A stretch of DNA of 63,438 nucleotides, taken from assembly GCA_030149525.1 (NCBI GenBank), contig JASBRJ010000245.1, positions 1 to 63,438 on the forward strand, in the 5' to 3' direction. Below are positions 17,663 to 25,818 of this stretch, piece after piece; position 1 is the stretch's first letter, and each line of letters begins with the position of its first letter. The notes beneath the pieces are model-generated. The model did not search any database and was not told where the DNA came from. It was given only the letters and a program-made list of their open reading frames with translations. The DNA comes from a bacterium (GTDB lineage: Bacteria > Vulcanimicrobiota > Xenobia > Xenobiales > JADMJV01). The position numbers were made by a program, and so were the translations under genes.

Positions 17663-18067
17663 TTACTTAGCCTTGCTTTCCGTCTTCGAGGATTTGCTGG
17701 AAGAGCTGGATTTCGCGGACGGCTTGGTCTGCGCCGTGGGCTTCTGTTTTCCGCCTTTGGAGGGACCGCCCAACGAGGGCTTTTTACCGGAAGGTTTCGT
17801 CACAGCGACGCTGCTCGGCTTTCCCTTGTCTGCCGGTTTGGTTCCCGTTGAGCCCCAATCAGCCAACCCTTCAATGAGAGAACCTACCGAGGATGCGCCG
17901 TTACCTTGCAGGGCCTGCGTCGCTTGACTGGAGATTTGAACGGAATCGGGCTTAGAATTGGATGAAGGAGCCTGCTCAATGGTTTTTTTCGCTTTCACGA
18001 ACTTAGCCGAGATCTCGGGGCGGACATCAGGAGAGAAGAAGGTGCTTGAGAGTGTATTTATAGCCAT
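17663..18067 (-). CDS. Disordered low-complexity protein, 134 aa
   Basis: From ATG 18067 with AGAGG seven bases upstream. It starts MAINTLSSTFFSPDV, then a short helical part (EISAKFVKAKKTIEQA). The box SKPDSVQISSQATQALQG resembles the D-x-V-x-[IL]-S-S-x-A motifs seen in FlgM-like and other exported or flagellar-associated proteins. The last ~60 residues are Lys/Ser/Pro/Gly-rich and disordered. There is no signal peptide or membrane segment. The layout of short start, linker and D-S box is loosely like the glycine-zipper proteins of this window, but without hydrophobic helices. Function unknown. Confidence 0.6.
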   Translation of the reverse strand: MAINTLSSTFFSPDVRPEISAKFVKAKKTIEQAPSSNSKPDSVQISSQATQALQGNGASSVGSLIEGLADWGSTGTKPADKGKPSSVAVTKPSGKKPSLGGPSKGGKQKPTAQTKPSAKSSSSSKSSKTESKAK

Positions 18068-18163
18068 AGTTGAACCTCTTATTTGTTGATAGGACTATCA
18101 TAGGAATCCAACCGCCACGAAAACGACGCATGACTCGTGATCATGTTAAAGTCATGTTAAAAA

Positions 18164-19183
18164 TCAGCTAGAGCAACCGTCGGTTTTCCGGGCCCGCGAT
18201 AACCACCACCCTCTCGCCAGCAGCCAAGCCAGTACAATCGCACCCAGGTAATGGAAAGTTCCCGCTTCAAAATGATGATGGCCCGCAGCAGCTTTGACCA
18301 AAGCCAGCGGAGTTGATAGAAAAAGGTCCACCCCTAATCCGAGCGCCACACTCACCAGATAGATGCCCGCATAGTAAATAGCCGTTGTCCTGGCGCCCAG
18401 TGTTTTTAGGTAGACTGGAAAATTGGCCGAGTTTGTAGCCGGCCCGGTTAGAAGAAAGACCAGACAGGCCCCCGGGCTCAGGCCGTTGGCAAAAAGACCG
18501 TAGGCGATGGGAGTCGAGGCGCTGGCACAAACGTACATCGGCACACCCACAAGTCCGGCCAGCGGAACGGCCCATCTGGGGTCGAAATTGGCTAATAAGC
18601 CGGGCGGCATAAAGGTTGTCACCAGGGCGGAAATGAGAAATCCCGCTATCACCCAACCGGCAATTGAGGGGATGAACTCCCCCATCACGAATTCATAGCC
18701 GTCTCGCTCACTCACCTCTGAAGGCTTGCTCCCGCAACAACCGCTGCAACAGGCGGAAGCTTCGCCGGGCGGCTCGTCGTCAGCCCACAATGCCACTGCC
18801 AGGCCCGTGATGTTAGCCACCAACATGGCGAAAAGCAATCTTGCCAGAGTAAACGGCAACCCAAAGAAGCTGTAGGTCAGACTGATGCTCTCCACTCCAT
18901 TCTCCGGCGTAGAGATGAGGAAACTCACGGCGGTCGCCTTGGAGGCCCCGTCCTTCTGGAGCCCCAGGCCTACCGGCACGACTCCACAACTACAAAGCGG
19001 CACGGGAGTCCCGATGACCGAAGCCTTGAAAATGTTCAGCAGAGAACGCCCGCCGAGATGCCTCTGGACAAATCGAGGGGGAAGAAATTGATGGAGCAAT
19101 CCCGCCACCACGAAGCCCACCACAAGGTAGGGTGCCGCCTCTAAGAAGAGAGTCCATAGATTGAGTCCGAAGTCTGTTATCAC
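18164..19183 (-). CDS. Permease of the SO_0444 type (probable Cu/Zn or related metal efflux)
   Basis: About 340 residues. The motifs LFLEAAPYLVVGFVVAGLLH, GTPVPLCSCGVVPVGLGLQ, SFLISTPENG and YVCASASTPIA, the last with its conserved partner LTGPATNSANFPV, define the DUF318/SO_0444 family of multi-helix membrane permeases. A cytoplasmic Cys cluster (ASACCSGCCGS) sits between two helix bundles, and a His-rich patch (AGHHHFE) near the end; both could bind metal. The start is uncertain. GTG 19183 gives MITDFGLNLWTLF, which matches family starts. Longer versions to 19303 exist but run through an inverted repeat that looks regulatory. It is divergent from the glycine-rich gene at 19324. Confidence 0.82.
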   Translation of the reverse strand: MITDFGLNLWTLFLEAAPYLVVGFVVAGLLHQFLPPRFVQRHLGGRSLLNIFKASVIGTPVPLCSCGVVPVGLGLQKDGASKATAVSFLISTPENGVESISLTYSFFGLPFTLARLLFAMLVANITGLAVALWADDEPPGEASACCSGCCGSKPSEVSERDGYEFVMGEFIPSIAGWVIAGFLISALVTTFMPPGLLANFDPRWAVPLAGLVGVPMYVCASASTPIAYGLFANGLSPGACLVFLLTGPATNSANFPVYLKTLGARTTAIYYAGIYLVSVALGLGVDLFLSTPLALVKAAAGHHHFEAGTFHYLGAIVLAWLLARGWWLSRARKTDGCSS

Positions 19184-19250
19184 GAGATATACGCCAAAAT
19201 TCACGAAACTGTTACTGAAGTTTACATTTTTATAACAACAATCCCCTTGT

Positions 19251-19267
19251 CGCAGTTTCCCACTGCG
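19251..19267. promoter_or_regulatory. Inverted repeat CGCAGT-N5-ACTGCG upstream of the permease
   Basis: A perfect 6+6 inverted repeat between the permease and the divergent glycine-rich gene. On the minus strand a TATAAA lies about 20 bases downstream of it. It could be the operator of a metal-responsive repressor acting on the permease, but no regulator gene is adjacent. Confidence 0.3.
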
Positions 19268-19323
19268 GTAGCCTAGAGTCAGAAAGCAACTCATCCTCAC
19301 CATAGAAAGAAGGCACCAAGAAA

Positions 19324-19791
19324 ATGGGTCTCATCAAAGGCGCGCTCAAGTCACTCGGCGGCGCAGCAAAAATCGTAACATCGCCCCTCACGACCGGCCT
19401 CAAGATGGCCGGCACCAGCCTCAAGACCGGCGGAAAAGTTCTCGGCGAACTGGCCGAAGGCGATCTCGGTGGAGCCCTCAACGCAGCTACCACGGGAGCC
19501 AAAGAACAGGTCGGAAATGTCACCGGACACTTCACCGGCAATCTCGACAACCTTAAGCAGATCGGTAGCGGTCACCGCGAGTTCCTGGCCGGCGGTGTGG
19601 GTCTCATCGGCACTCCCATTAAGGGCGCCGCAAGACTGGCCGGCAACGGATTGACCACCGCCGGAAACGTCACTTCCAATGTCGCTACGGGCAACCTCAG
19701 CGGCGCAGCAAACTCCTACGTTCAGGGCGCCGGCAATCAACTGGGAATTCTCGGCGACACCGCCCGAGAGCAACTCAACAACGTTCTTTAA
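19324..19791 (+). CDS. Glycine/alanine-rich amphipathic protein, 155 aa
   Basis: MGLIKGALKSLGGAAKIVTS opens a protein of 155 residues built of Gly, Ala, Thr, Asn and Leu with regular short repeats. Compare GLKMAGTSLKTGGKVLGELAEGD with GAARLAGNGLTTAGNVTSNV; LSGAANSYVQGAGNQLG is similar. Helices are amphipathic rather than clearly transmembrane. There is no signal peptide and no recognised family. A strong terminator follows at 19818. The gene stands alone between the permease and a large membrane-anchored protein. It is less hydrophobic than the glycine-zipper proteins at 10645 and 61241 and lacks their start signature, so kinship is not claimed. Confidence 0.65.
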   Translation: MGLIKGALKSLGGAAKIVTSPLTTGLKMAGTSLKTGGKVLGELAEGDLGGALNAATTGAKEQVGNVTGHFTGNLDNLKQIGSGHREFLAGGVGLIGTPIKGAARLAGNGLTTAGNVTSNVATGNLSGAANSYVQGAGNQLGILGDTAREQLNNVL

Positions 19792-19817
19792 ACCCACAGA
19801 CCACAGAGTTCTGCAGG

Positions 19818-19849
19818 CACGCCGGTTCGGTCCGGCGTGTTTTATTTCT
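19818..19849 (+). terminator. Rho-independent terminator
   Basis: CACGCCGG and CCGGCGTG form an 8-bp stem with a six-base loop, followed by TTTTATTTCTT. It closes the 155-residue glycine-rich gene. Confidence 0.88.
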
Positions 19850-19916
19850 TGAAGGACCGTGAGGCTCGCAAAAGTCGCGGGAGTCTCCCCGTTTGTGGGG
19901 AAGAAAACTCTCGGGT

Positions 19917-21968
19917 ATGAGCAGTCGTTTAGCGAGACGGGCGAATAGGCGAGTCGCACTGGTCACCACCGCTGTTCTGGTGGGAAGCTTGTGCGTCCTC
20001 ATGATTTCACCATTACTCGGACACCTGCTGGGCATTTTGCTCCTGGGGCTGTGGTTTGTGGCCTACAACATGCGTCCGCCGGTCGACCATGCTCACCGCA
20101 AAAGGATCATTATGATCTGCCAGCTTCAGTCCATGTGTCGTATCAGCCTCGCTCAGCACGGAGGTCTTGAGCCTTACTCTCCCCAGGAGTATCGCCAAAT
20201 TATCAACGCCTTCGAGCGAGTGAAATCTCAACTTTCTCACAAGAAGGAGGTGAGATGGCGACTGAAACACTTTGTCGCTCGCTGCGAAGCATGGTATCAG
20301 GAATATCAGAAAAGACGCAGCCAGGATTCTGAAAAAGACAAATTGGATCGAGAGAAACTCTACCGTGAAAAACTCCGGCTGCTGCGCTCCAAACCCAAAC
20401 AGAAACTGTTCTTCCAAAGAAAGCAGAAGCCACCCGAGGCACCGTCCAAAGAACGCTCTTTCAACCCCTATCGCGCCGACTTCTTGAAGCGGCAAAAAGA
20501 AAAGGAAGCCAAAAGACGGTTTTCCAAACGAGCCGAAATCGAAGCAGGAATGGACAAGGCGGCCTTCCGCTACGCCGAGCTTCAGAAGGTCGTGGAAGAG
20601 GCTTGGGATTACCTTGAGCCGAGGCCCCTCTGCCTGGAGTTCACGGTCACCGGCGAGCGGGCCATCGACCTTGCCATCACCTCCTCTATCCTCCTCAACG
20701 GAGCGACTCGCCTTCGCTATCTCTTCGCTTCCACCGGAGTTATCGTGCCCAGTGTCACGTTCGCCGGAAGCTCCTGTCGCATGGAAGAAACAGTGGGCCT
20801 TCTTCTTCGGGAACAAGAAGTCGGTTGCTTTCGACTCTCGGCCATAGGGGAATGCCCCCTCCCACGCTGGCTTGCCGGTCCTGAAGCCCCAAGAATTGAG
20901 GGAGTCTCGTCAATCTTCCTCGACAGGGACACGGAGTGGCCGCTCCAGGAGATGACCAAAGTGAATCAGAGCCTCCTCCATCTCAGCCGAATGATCAGTC
21001 AGAATTTTCCCCGTCTTATCTGCCGCGAAGCCCTTCTCAGTGATGTCCCTGACCCAGCTCTTCCCAGCAAGAAATTTCTGGCCTTGGCCCGCCAGTATGT
21101 GCGAAACGGTCGGACCGTGCCTCGTGGAAGTTTCCTTGAACTTTCCCTACAGCTTCTCGAGGGAATGACGAAACAAAGCTTTAGGCTACCCTGCGAAACA
21201 CGAAACCTACCGAGTTTCGCAGCTGTCACCAGAAGCCCCATGCCGTTCTTTGACCCACTCCGTGTCACTTATCTCACCCTGTCCCTCATCGGCCCTCGGG
21301 GAAACCCCTATCGCCTGAGAGTGGAAGAGAGCTTCTCAGCCGAATACAGAGAACGAGTCGCACACTACTCCGAGGCTCTTGGAGAAAACGGAAGTTCCTT
21401 CGAGGACTATCTCACCTATCTTTCCGAATCCGACGATTGGGAAGACAATTTCGGCCCTCCCCAGTTTTTGCTGACCACCGGTCACACCGTGGTCGAACGC
21501 CTGCTTCAATCCGCCAACGCTCATCGCCCACAACACATGATACCCGGGGTCACGGCACAACTCTGTGAAAATCTTGCCCGAAGAGACCCAAGATGGCTCA
21601 CAATATCCATCTTGTTAAGCCATTTCCAAGAGCGGTCCACCGGCTTCAAAGCGCGGCTTCTGGCTCGCAAACAACCGGCTCGACTGGCTCGTCTCCTCGA
21701 AGGGTTCGGCAGCCAACCCGAGCAGACTCGTTACTTCACGCCGCTTGAGAAACTGAAGATCCTATGCACCAGCCTGGGAGAGACCGGATTGGAATTGGAG
21801 GCTCAAATGGCTCAATATTTCCCGCCTCTTCCAGTGGTGAAGAGTACCCCTCAAGAAACTCATCAAGTTCAGGCGGAAATACTGGCACGCGTGCGATACT
21901 GGGCCGTCCGAGGGTTTGCCGATTCGCATCTCGAAACAAGACCGGACAGGGGAACTCGGTATAACTAG
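19917..21968 (+). CDS. Large hypothetical membrane-anchored protein, 683 aa
   Basis: From ATG 19917; an upstream in-frame TTG at 19893 adds eight residues. The N-terminus holds two hydrophobic helices (VALVTTAVLVGSLCVLMISP and LLGHLLGILLLGLWFVAYN). A strongly charged, Lys/Arg/Glu-rich probable coiled coil follows (~residues 100-230, e.g. LDREKLYREKLRLLRSKPKQ). The remaining ~450 residues are a mixed-fold cytoplasmic part without a motif I can name (LEFTVTGERAIDLAITSSI, VTYLTLSLIGPRGNPYRLRV). The gene ends 25 bases before a small two-helix membrane protein with a strong ribosome site, so they probably share a transcript. Confidence 0.72.
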   Translation: MSSRLARRANRRVALVTTAVLVGSLCVLMISPLLGHLLGILLLGLWFVAYNMRPPVDHAHRKRIIMICQLQSMCRISLAQHGGLEPYSPQEYRQIINAFERVKSQLSHKKEVRWRLKHFVARCEAWYQEYQKRRSQDSEKDKLDREKLYREKLRLLRSKPKQKLFFQRKQKPPEAPSKERSFNPYRADFLKRQKEKEAKRRFSKRAEIEAGMDKAAFRYAELQKVVEEAWDYLEPRPLCLEFTVTGERAIDLAITSSILLNGATRLRYLFASTGVIVPSVTFAGSSCRMEETVGLLLREQEVGCFRLSAIGECPLPRWLAGPEAPRIEGVSSIFLDRDTEWPLQEMTKVNQSLLHLSRMISQNFPRLICREALLSDVPDPALPSKKFLALARQYVRNGRTVPRGSFLELSLQLLEGMTKQSFRLPCETRNLPSFAAVTRSPMPFFDPLRVTYLTLSLIGPRGNPYRLRVEESFSAEYRERVAHYSEALGENGSSFEDYLTYLSESDDWEDNFGPPQFLLTTGHTVVERLLQSANAHRPQHMIPGVTAQLCENLARRDPRWLTISILLSHFQERSTGFKARLLARKQPARLARLLEGFGSQPEQTRYFTPLEKLKILCTSLGETGLELEAQMAQYFPPLPVVKSTPQETHQVQAEILARVRYWAVRGFADSHLETRPDRGTRYN

Positions 21969-21992
21969 AGCTTACCCGAGGAGGTCGTCAAG

Positions 21993-22196
21993 ATGAAATC
22001 TGTACTCAAAGTGTTCAAGTGGATCGTTTACGCCATTGTTGCTCTTCTTTTGCTCAAGGTTCTGGTGGCCGCCTTCACCATGATAAGCGCAGGACTCGCT
22101 CTGGCAACCCTCGCTATGTGGGGTGGCGGAGTTCTGCTGGTAGGCGGCGGAATCGCGTTCGCAGCTTTCAAACTGCTGGGCTCAAAAAAGAAATAG
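21993..22196 (+). CDS. Small two-helix membrane protein, 67 aa
   Basis: ATG 21993 follows a strong GAGGAGG. The protein is almost wholly two hydrophobic helices (WIVYAIVALLLLKVLVAAF and TLAMWGGGVLLVGGGIAFAA) with basic ends (MKSVLKVFK, GSKKK). It is probably an inner-membrane peptide with both ends cytoplasmic. The second helix carries glycine runs like those of the glycine-zipper proteins elsewhere in the window, but this alone is weak evidence of relation. Function unknown. Confidence 0.7.
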   Translation: MKSVLKVFKWIVYAIVALLLLKVLVAAFTMISAGLALATLAMWGGGVLLVGGGIAFAAFKLLGSKKK

Positions 22197-22271
22197 CTTA
22201 AGCTTCTCTTTAGAATCCGAAAAGGTCTGTTTCAGGTACCTTTGTTAGTCTCGTTCTATCGGAGGAATCGT

Positions 22272-23081
22272 ATGAATCAATTTTTCAAAATCACAATGAT
22301 ATGCGGGCTGGTGGCAGTCATGCTTTTTTCTGTTCAGGAACAAGCAGAAGCTCAGAGGCGAGGCGGCCGGTCACGCAGCGGAAATTATCAAAGAACGAAC
22401 GCACGCGGGCAATCCACCAACGGAACCTGGCAGGGACATCGAAACTGGGAGAGGGGAAAAGGCTATCGCAAAAGCCAGGCCGGCCAGCAAGCCGAGACGC
22501 CCCGAGGAACGTTCTCCCGCCAGCGCAACAGCAGCACTGAACGAACGGGCGACAACACCTATAATCGGCGTTGGGATACGACCAAAACCGGACCAAACGG
22601 CAACTCTCGGACCTGGAAAGGCGAGGGTTCCGGCACAGTGGAGCGCACCGACAACGGATATACCAATAGCTACCAAGGCACCGCCACCTCGCCTAGAGGC
22701 CAAGAATACGGCGTGGACAAAACGACCACACGAAGTAAAACCGATGACGGATGGCAGAAATCCACCGATCGAACTGTCACCGACTCCAACGGTAACGTGA
22801 TTGGGACAGGTTCCTCAACATCGACCGGAGCCAAGGGCGAAGGTGTGACTACCGATGGAAGCTGGACTCATCAGAAGAGCGGTCGAACCACCGACTACAA
22901 CGGCTCCACCTACCGAACCGACGACGGCTTGCAAAGAGACCAATCCATTTCCAGCCCCAATAACACCTACAGCCGCTCCCGACGGTGGCGATACGTTGAC
23001 GGTCAGTGGGTTCGGTATAGCGAAAACACAAGAGGCGGAAGCTCTACTCTGCAGGTGGATTCGAACGAAACAGACGACTAG
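22272..23081 (+). CDS. Exported low-complexity Arg/Gly/Ser/Thr-rich protein
   Basis: ATG 22272 has GGAGGA five bases upstream; an in-frame frame to 22242 lacks a site. A signal peptide is clear: FFKITMICGLVAVMLFSVQ ending at AEA, about residue 27. The mature ~240 residues are polar and repetitive with no cysteines. Units such as TGPNGNSRTWKGEGSGTVER, TATSPRGQEYGVDKTTTRSK and TVTDSNGNVIGTGSSTS look like beta-strand repeats of a surface or matrix protein. The end RSRRWRYVDGQWVRYSENTR is basic and aromatic. No family recognised. It converges with the TPR-like gene with a 20-base gap and no obvious terminator. Confidence 0.72.
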   Translation: MNQFFKITMICGLVAVMLFSVQEQAEAQRRGGRSRSGNYQRTNARGQSTNGTWQGHRNWERGKGYRKSQAGQQAETPRGTFSRQRNSSTERTGDNTYNRRWDTTKTGPNGNSRTWKGEGSGTVERTDNGYTNSYQGTATSPRGQEYGVDKTTTRSKTDDGWQKSTDRTVTDSNGNVIGTGSSTSTGAKGEGVTTDGSWTHQKSGRTTDYNGSTYRTDDGLQRDQSISSPNNTYSRSRRWRYVDGQWVRYSENTRGGSSTLQVDSNETDD

Positions 23082-23101
23082 GCCCGGGCAGGGACGAACT
23101 T

Positions 23102-25030
23102 TCAAGACAAAGCGCTAGGCGCTCGGAGGGGCAGCCGACAATCCCAGGGTGACCTGGAATGAAACCACCCCCGAAAGCAAACGATCGGTGATTCATCCGA
23201 TTGCTCAAGACCCGCCTTCTTCAGGAGGCGGGTACTTTGTTGAAGGTGAGCGACCCCGTTCTCCCTGTCGGCTACAGCGAGCAGCCCGAAGCTTGCTCCA
23301 ACCTCGGGATGTTCCTCACCGTAAAGGCCTCCCATCAGCTCCAGCCTGGCGCGCGCGAGCCGAATAGCCTTGGCCTTGTCCGACGGAAGCAGGGAGAGGC
23401 ACCCGAGAGCCAGAGAGTGCCCTAGAATCGGATTCGCCGAGCCGTAGCGCTCCTTTCGTATGGCTTCGGCACGGGTTGCCAACTCGTAAGACTGCTCGTA
23501 GTCCTGCTCCAGGAGCTTCAACCAACTTCCGATTTCTAAGGTAGGAGCCTGACGGGGGTGAGTCTCGCCCAGGCCGCTCTTGTTGACACGAGCGGCTTCC
23601 CACAGTCCCCAGACGGAGGGCGAGTCTTTCTCTTTCGACCAGGGGATCATGGCCGAAAAACTCTCCCGAAACAGATTCCAAGCCTTTTCCTCACACCTCT
23701 TAATCGTCGGCCACCAATTGAGTAGCTGTTCGAGAGAGGCTGAGACCAGGTGCGGCTTCCGCTCTAAGTGCTGCTCCATGATCAGAAGATGACCCTCCAG
23801 CCAGAGTTCCAGGGCGCCAACCGGGTCGCCCAAATGTTTGACCAGAGCGAGATCAAAAAGGCGAGAGGGACGAAGTCCCGGAGGCAAGCCGGGATCCTCT
23901 AACTCTTCATTCAGAGCGGTCTCAGCTTCTTCCAAGTTCCCCCTCAAAAAATGAATAGCCGCTCTACGGGAATCGTCTAACGGAAACGCTTCCAGCAAGG
24001 TAAGAGCCTCATGAAGCCGCCCGTTGGTGCGAAGTGAGCGACATAACTGTCGACCCAGGATTCGTTTCTCCCGGGACTCTAGCGACAACTCCGGATTCTT
24101 CAGCGCCTGGCTTTGAAGCGCCACCAGAGCCTCGTTCACCACCCTATGAATCTCAAGATAATCTCGATTCCGCACCGGAGCCGACTGGCTGATATCCATC
24201 TGTAACTCATCGGCAGCAAGAAAAGCCACGACCTGGGCTCGGCCAAGCTTCAAAGGGAACTCAAACCTTCTGCCCCGCACCACCAGGATCAACCTGGAGT
24301 CCTTTCCCTGACCCAGTCGTCCTCCAACGCCCAGGCAAACCCAACCTCCCGGAACGGGGACCTGGCCTAAAGGCGAATCCACCCCCACGGCCCGGGGGGT
24401 TATCTCGTGAAAGCGGAGGGCTTGAAAGGCGACCACGCCCGACTTCACTCGACCGGACGCTTGGGAAACAACGAGGTTTTCCTTGAGCAGGAAGAACTCA
24501 TCGAATTGCCGCCCTCGAAGGAGATTGGAGAGAAAACTGCCCAGCGAGCGCCGATGAAAAATCACAAAGTGCAGGCCGCCGGTGATCTGCTCCTTATCCT
24601 CATAACACCTGACCCGCTCCCCTTTCAGACTGACCCTGAGTCTTCCCTGACTCACGACAACCTTGGACACCCCTCCTCGAAAGGCGGAATGAAGACCGAT
24701 GGCCAGTTCATGAAGCGCCCACTCGGTGGGCGATGCAGGTGCCGCAAAAAGATGCTCTAAAGGCTCTCTCAACTGATGCGCCGGGACCGATGCCCCCAAA
24801 AAAGACATCGTCGAACGCCAGTGACCAAGGTTGAGCTTAAACGACTCCGCCCCGGCCATCAGCCCCGCAGAACAAAGATGGAGCAGATAGCGCCGGGGGT
24901 CGGTGAGGCGAAATTCGGAGAGCTTCTCCAGCGCTTTGTCGGCACTGAGAGTGAAGGCTCCCGAAGAATCGAGAGTCCCCGATTCATAGAACTCCTCAAG
25001 GACCTCGGCCAGATCGGAATCGTCGCTCAG
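23102..25030 (-). CDS. TPR-like protein, probable CTG start
   Basis: The frame reads 642 residues if started at CTG 25030, which overlaps the TGA of the coiled-coil gene (CTGA) and has GGGGAG four bases upstream. The first ATG (24859) would remove 57 residues. The longer start is preferred because it contains GAFTLSADKALEKLSEFRLT, a well-formed helical module. The middle (~60-290) is mixed fold with beta-strands (GVSKVVVSQGRLRVSLKG). The second half is helical and repeat-like, with several TPR-type units (LRTNGRLHEALTLLEAFPLD, FLRGNLEEAETALNEELED, YEQSYELATRAEAIRKERYG, LSLLPSDKAKAIRLARARLE). The last gene of the minus-strand run; role unknown. Confidence 0.65.
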   Translation of the reverse strand: MSDDSDLAEVLEEFYESGTLDSSGAFTLSADKALEKLSEFRLTDPRRYLLHLCSAGLMAGAESFKLNLGHWRSTMSFLGASVPAHQLREPLEHLFAAPASPTEWALHELAIGLHSAFRGGVSKVVVSQGRLRVSLKGERVRCYEDKEQITGGLHFVIFHRRSLGSFLSNLLRGRQFDEFFLLKENLVVSQASGRVKSGVVAFQALRFHEITPRAVGVDSPLGQVPVPGGWVCLGVGGRLGQGKDSRLILVVRGRRFEFPLKLGRAQVVAFLAADELQMDISQSAPVRNRDYLEIHRVVNEALVALQSQALKNPELSLESREKRILGRQLCRSLRTNGRLHEALTLLEAFPLDDSRRAAIHFLRGNLEEAETALNEELEDPGLPPGLRPSRLFDLALVKHLGDPVGALELWLEGHLLIMEQHLERKPHLVSASLEQLLNWWPTIKRCEEKAWNLFRESFSAMIPWSKEKDSPSVWGLWEAARVNKSGLGETHPRQAPTLEIGSWLKLLEQDYEQSYELATRAEAIRKERYGSANPILGHSLALGCLSLLPSDKAKAIRLARARLELMGGLYGEEHPEVGASFGLLAVADRENGVAHLQQSTRLLKKAGLEQSDESPIVCFRGWFHSRSPWDCRLPLRAPSALS

Positions 25031-25728
25031 GGTCTCCCCTTCTTCCGAAGTTCTGCTTGCAGGCGTTCTATACTCTGCTCCTTGACGCCGTGCTCTTTCT
25101 CAAGAATCTTCAATTGATGTCGAAGCTCGCGAGTTTGGTCGCGAAGCTTGGAAAGTTCAGCTGAACTCTTTCGCTGCTGCTCGTACCGCTTGCCCAGTTG
25201 AGCTTCACACTCGGCCACTCGGTTTCGGGCCGCCTCTAGGTCGGCTCGACACTCTTGCAGTTCCGACCTTACGCCTTGGGAGTCTCCCCGTCGGTTGTCC
25301 AACTCTTGCTCCAACTGGGAAACTCGAGCTTTCAAAGAGCCGAAAATCTGCTCACGTTCTTGAGAGACCCGCCGAACTTTCTCAAGTTCCGACCGGGCCT
25401 CCACCAACTGCCCCTGCAGTTTGTGGGCTTTCTTTGCCTCTTTGCGGGCCAACTCAAGTTCTCTAGCGGAGGCTTCCCGCTCCGCCTGCATCTGCTTCAC
25501 GAGCTCTGAATTCTTCTCCCAGAGTTCCGCCAACTCAGCCTGTGTGATCTCCAGCCGCCTAACGTTCTCCGAGGCTTCGGAACGGGCGATTTCGAGCTTC
25601 TCTTTGAACTCCACCGCCTTCTTCTTGTAGAGCAACTGCTTCTTGCGCGAGTTGGCAAGCTTGGTCTTCCAATCTGCGGGAACGGCCTTCTTTTTAGATT
25701 TAGATTTCGCCGGGGGCTCTTGGCTCAA
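25027..25728 (-). CDS. Coiled-coil protein, 233 aa
   Basis: Starts at TTG 25728 with GAGAGG nine bases upstream. After a basic N-terminus (SKSKKKAVPADWKTKLANSR) nearly the entire protein is heptad-patterned coiled coil rich in Glu, Lys, Arg, Gln and Leu, ending with LKILEKEHGVKEQSIERLQ. There is no membrane segment. Its stop overlaps the start of the downstream TPR-like gene, so the two are made together and may form a complex. About 85 bases separate it from the YkgJ-TPR gene, including a perfect palindrome. Confidence 0.72.
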   Translation of the reverse strand: MSQEPPAKSKSKKKAVPADWKTKLANSRKKQLLYKKKAVEFKEKLEIARSEASENVRRLEITQAELAELWEKNSELVKQMQAEREASARELELARKEAKKAHKLQGQLVEARSELEKVRRVSQEREQIFGSLKARVSQLEQELDNRRGDSQGVRSELQECRADLEAARNRVAECEAQLGKRYEQQRKSSAELSKLRDQTRELRHQLKILEKEHGVKEQSIERLQAELRKKGRP

Positions 25729-25802
25729 GAAATGATACCTCTCCCTCAGAATGACAGCCCGAGGGAGAAAATCCTTCTCAAAGAATCCTGGCAGTTCTCA
25801 TA

Positions 25803-25818
25803 GTGCTAACGTTAGCAC
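25803..25818. repeat. Perfect 16-bp palindrome over the YkgJ-TPR stop codon
   Basis: GTGCTAACGTTAGCAC is perfectly self-complementary and contains the TAA stop of the upstream gene. There is no loop and no T-run, so it is a better protein-binding site than a terminator. It precedes the coiled-coil/TPR-like gene pair and could be an operator. Confidence 0.5.

Noticed and set aside
25803-25818. Palindrome read as a CIRCE (HrcA) element
   Set aside because: CIRCE is TTAGCACTC-N9-GAGTGCTAA; here the half-sites are in the opposite order with no spacer.
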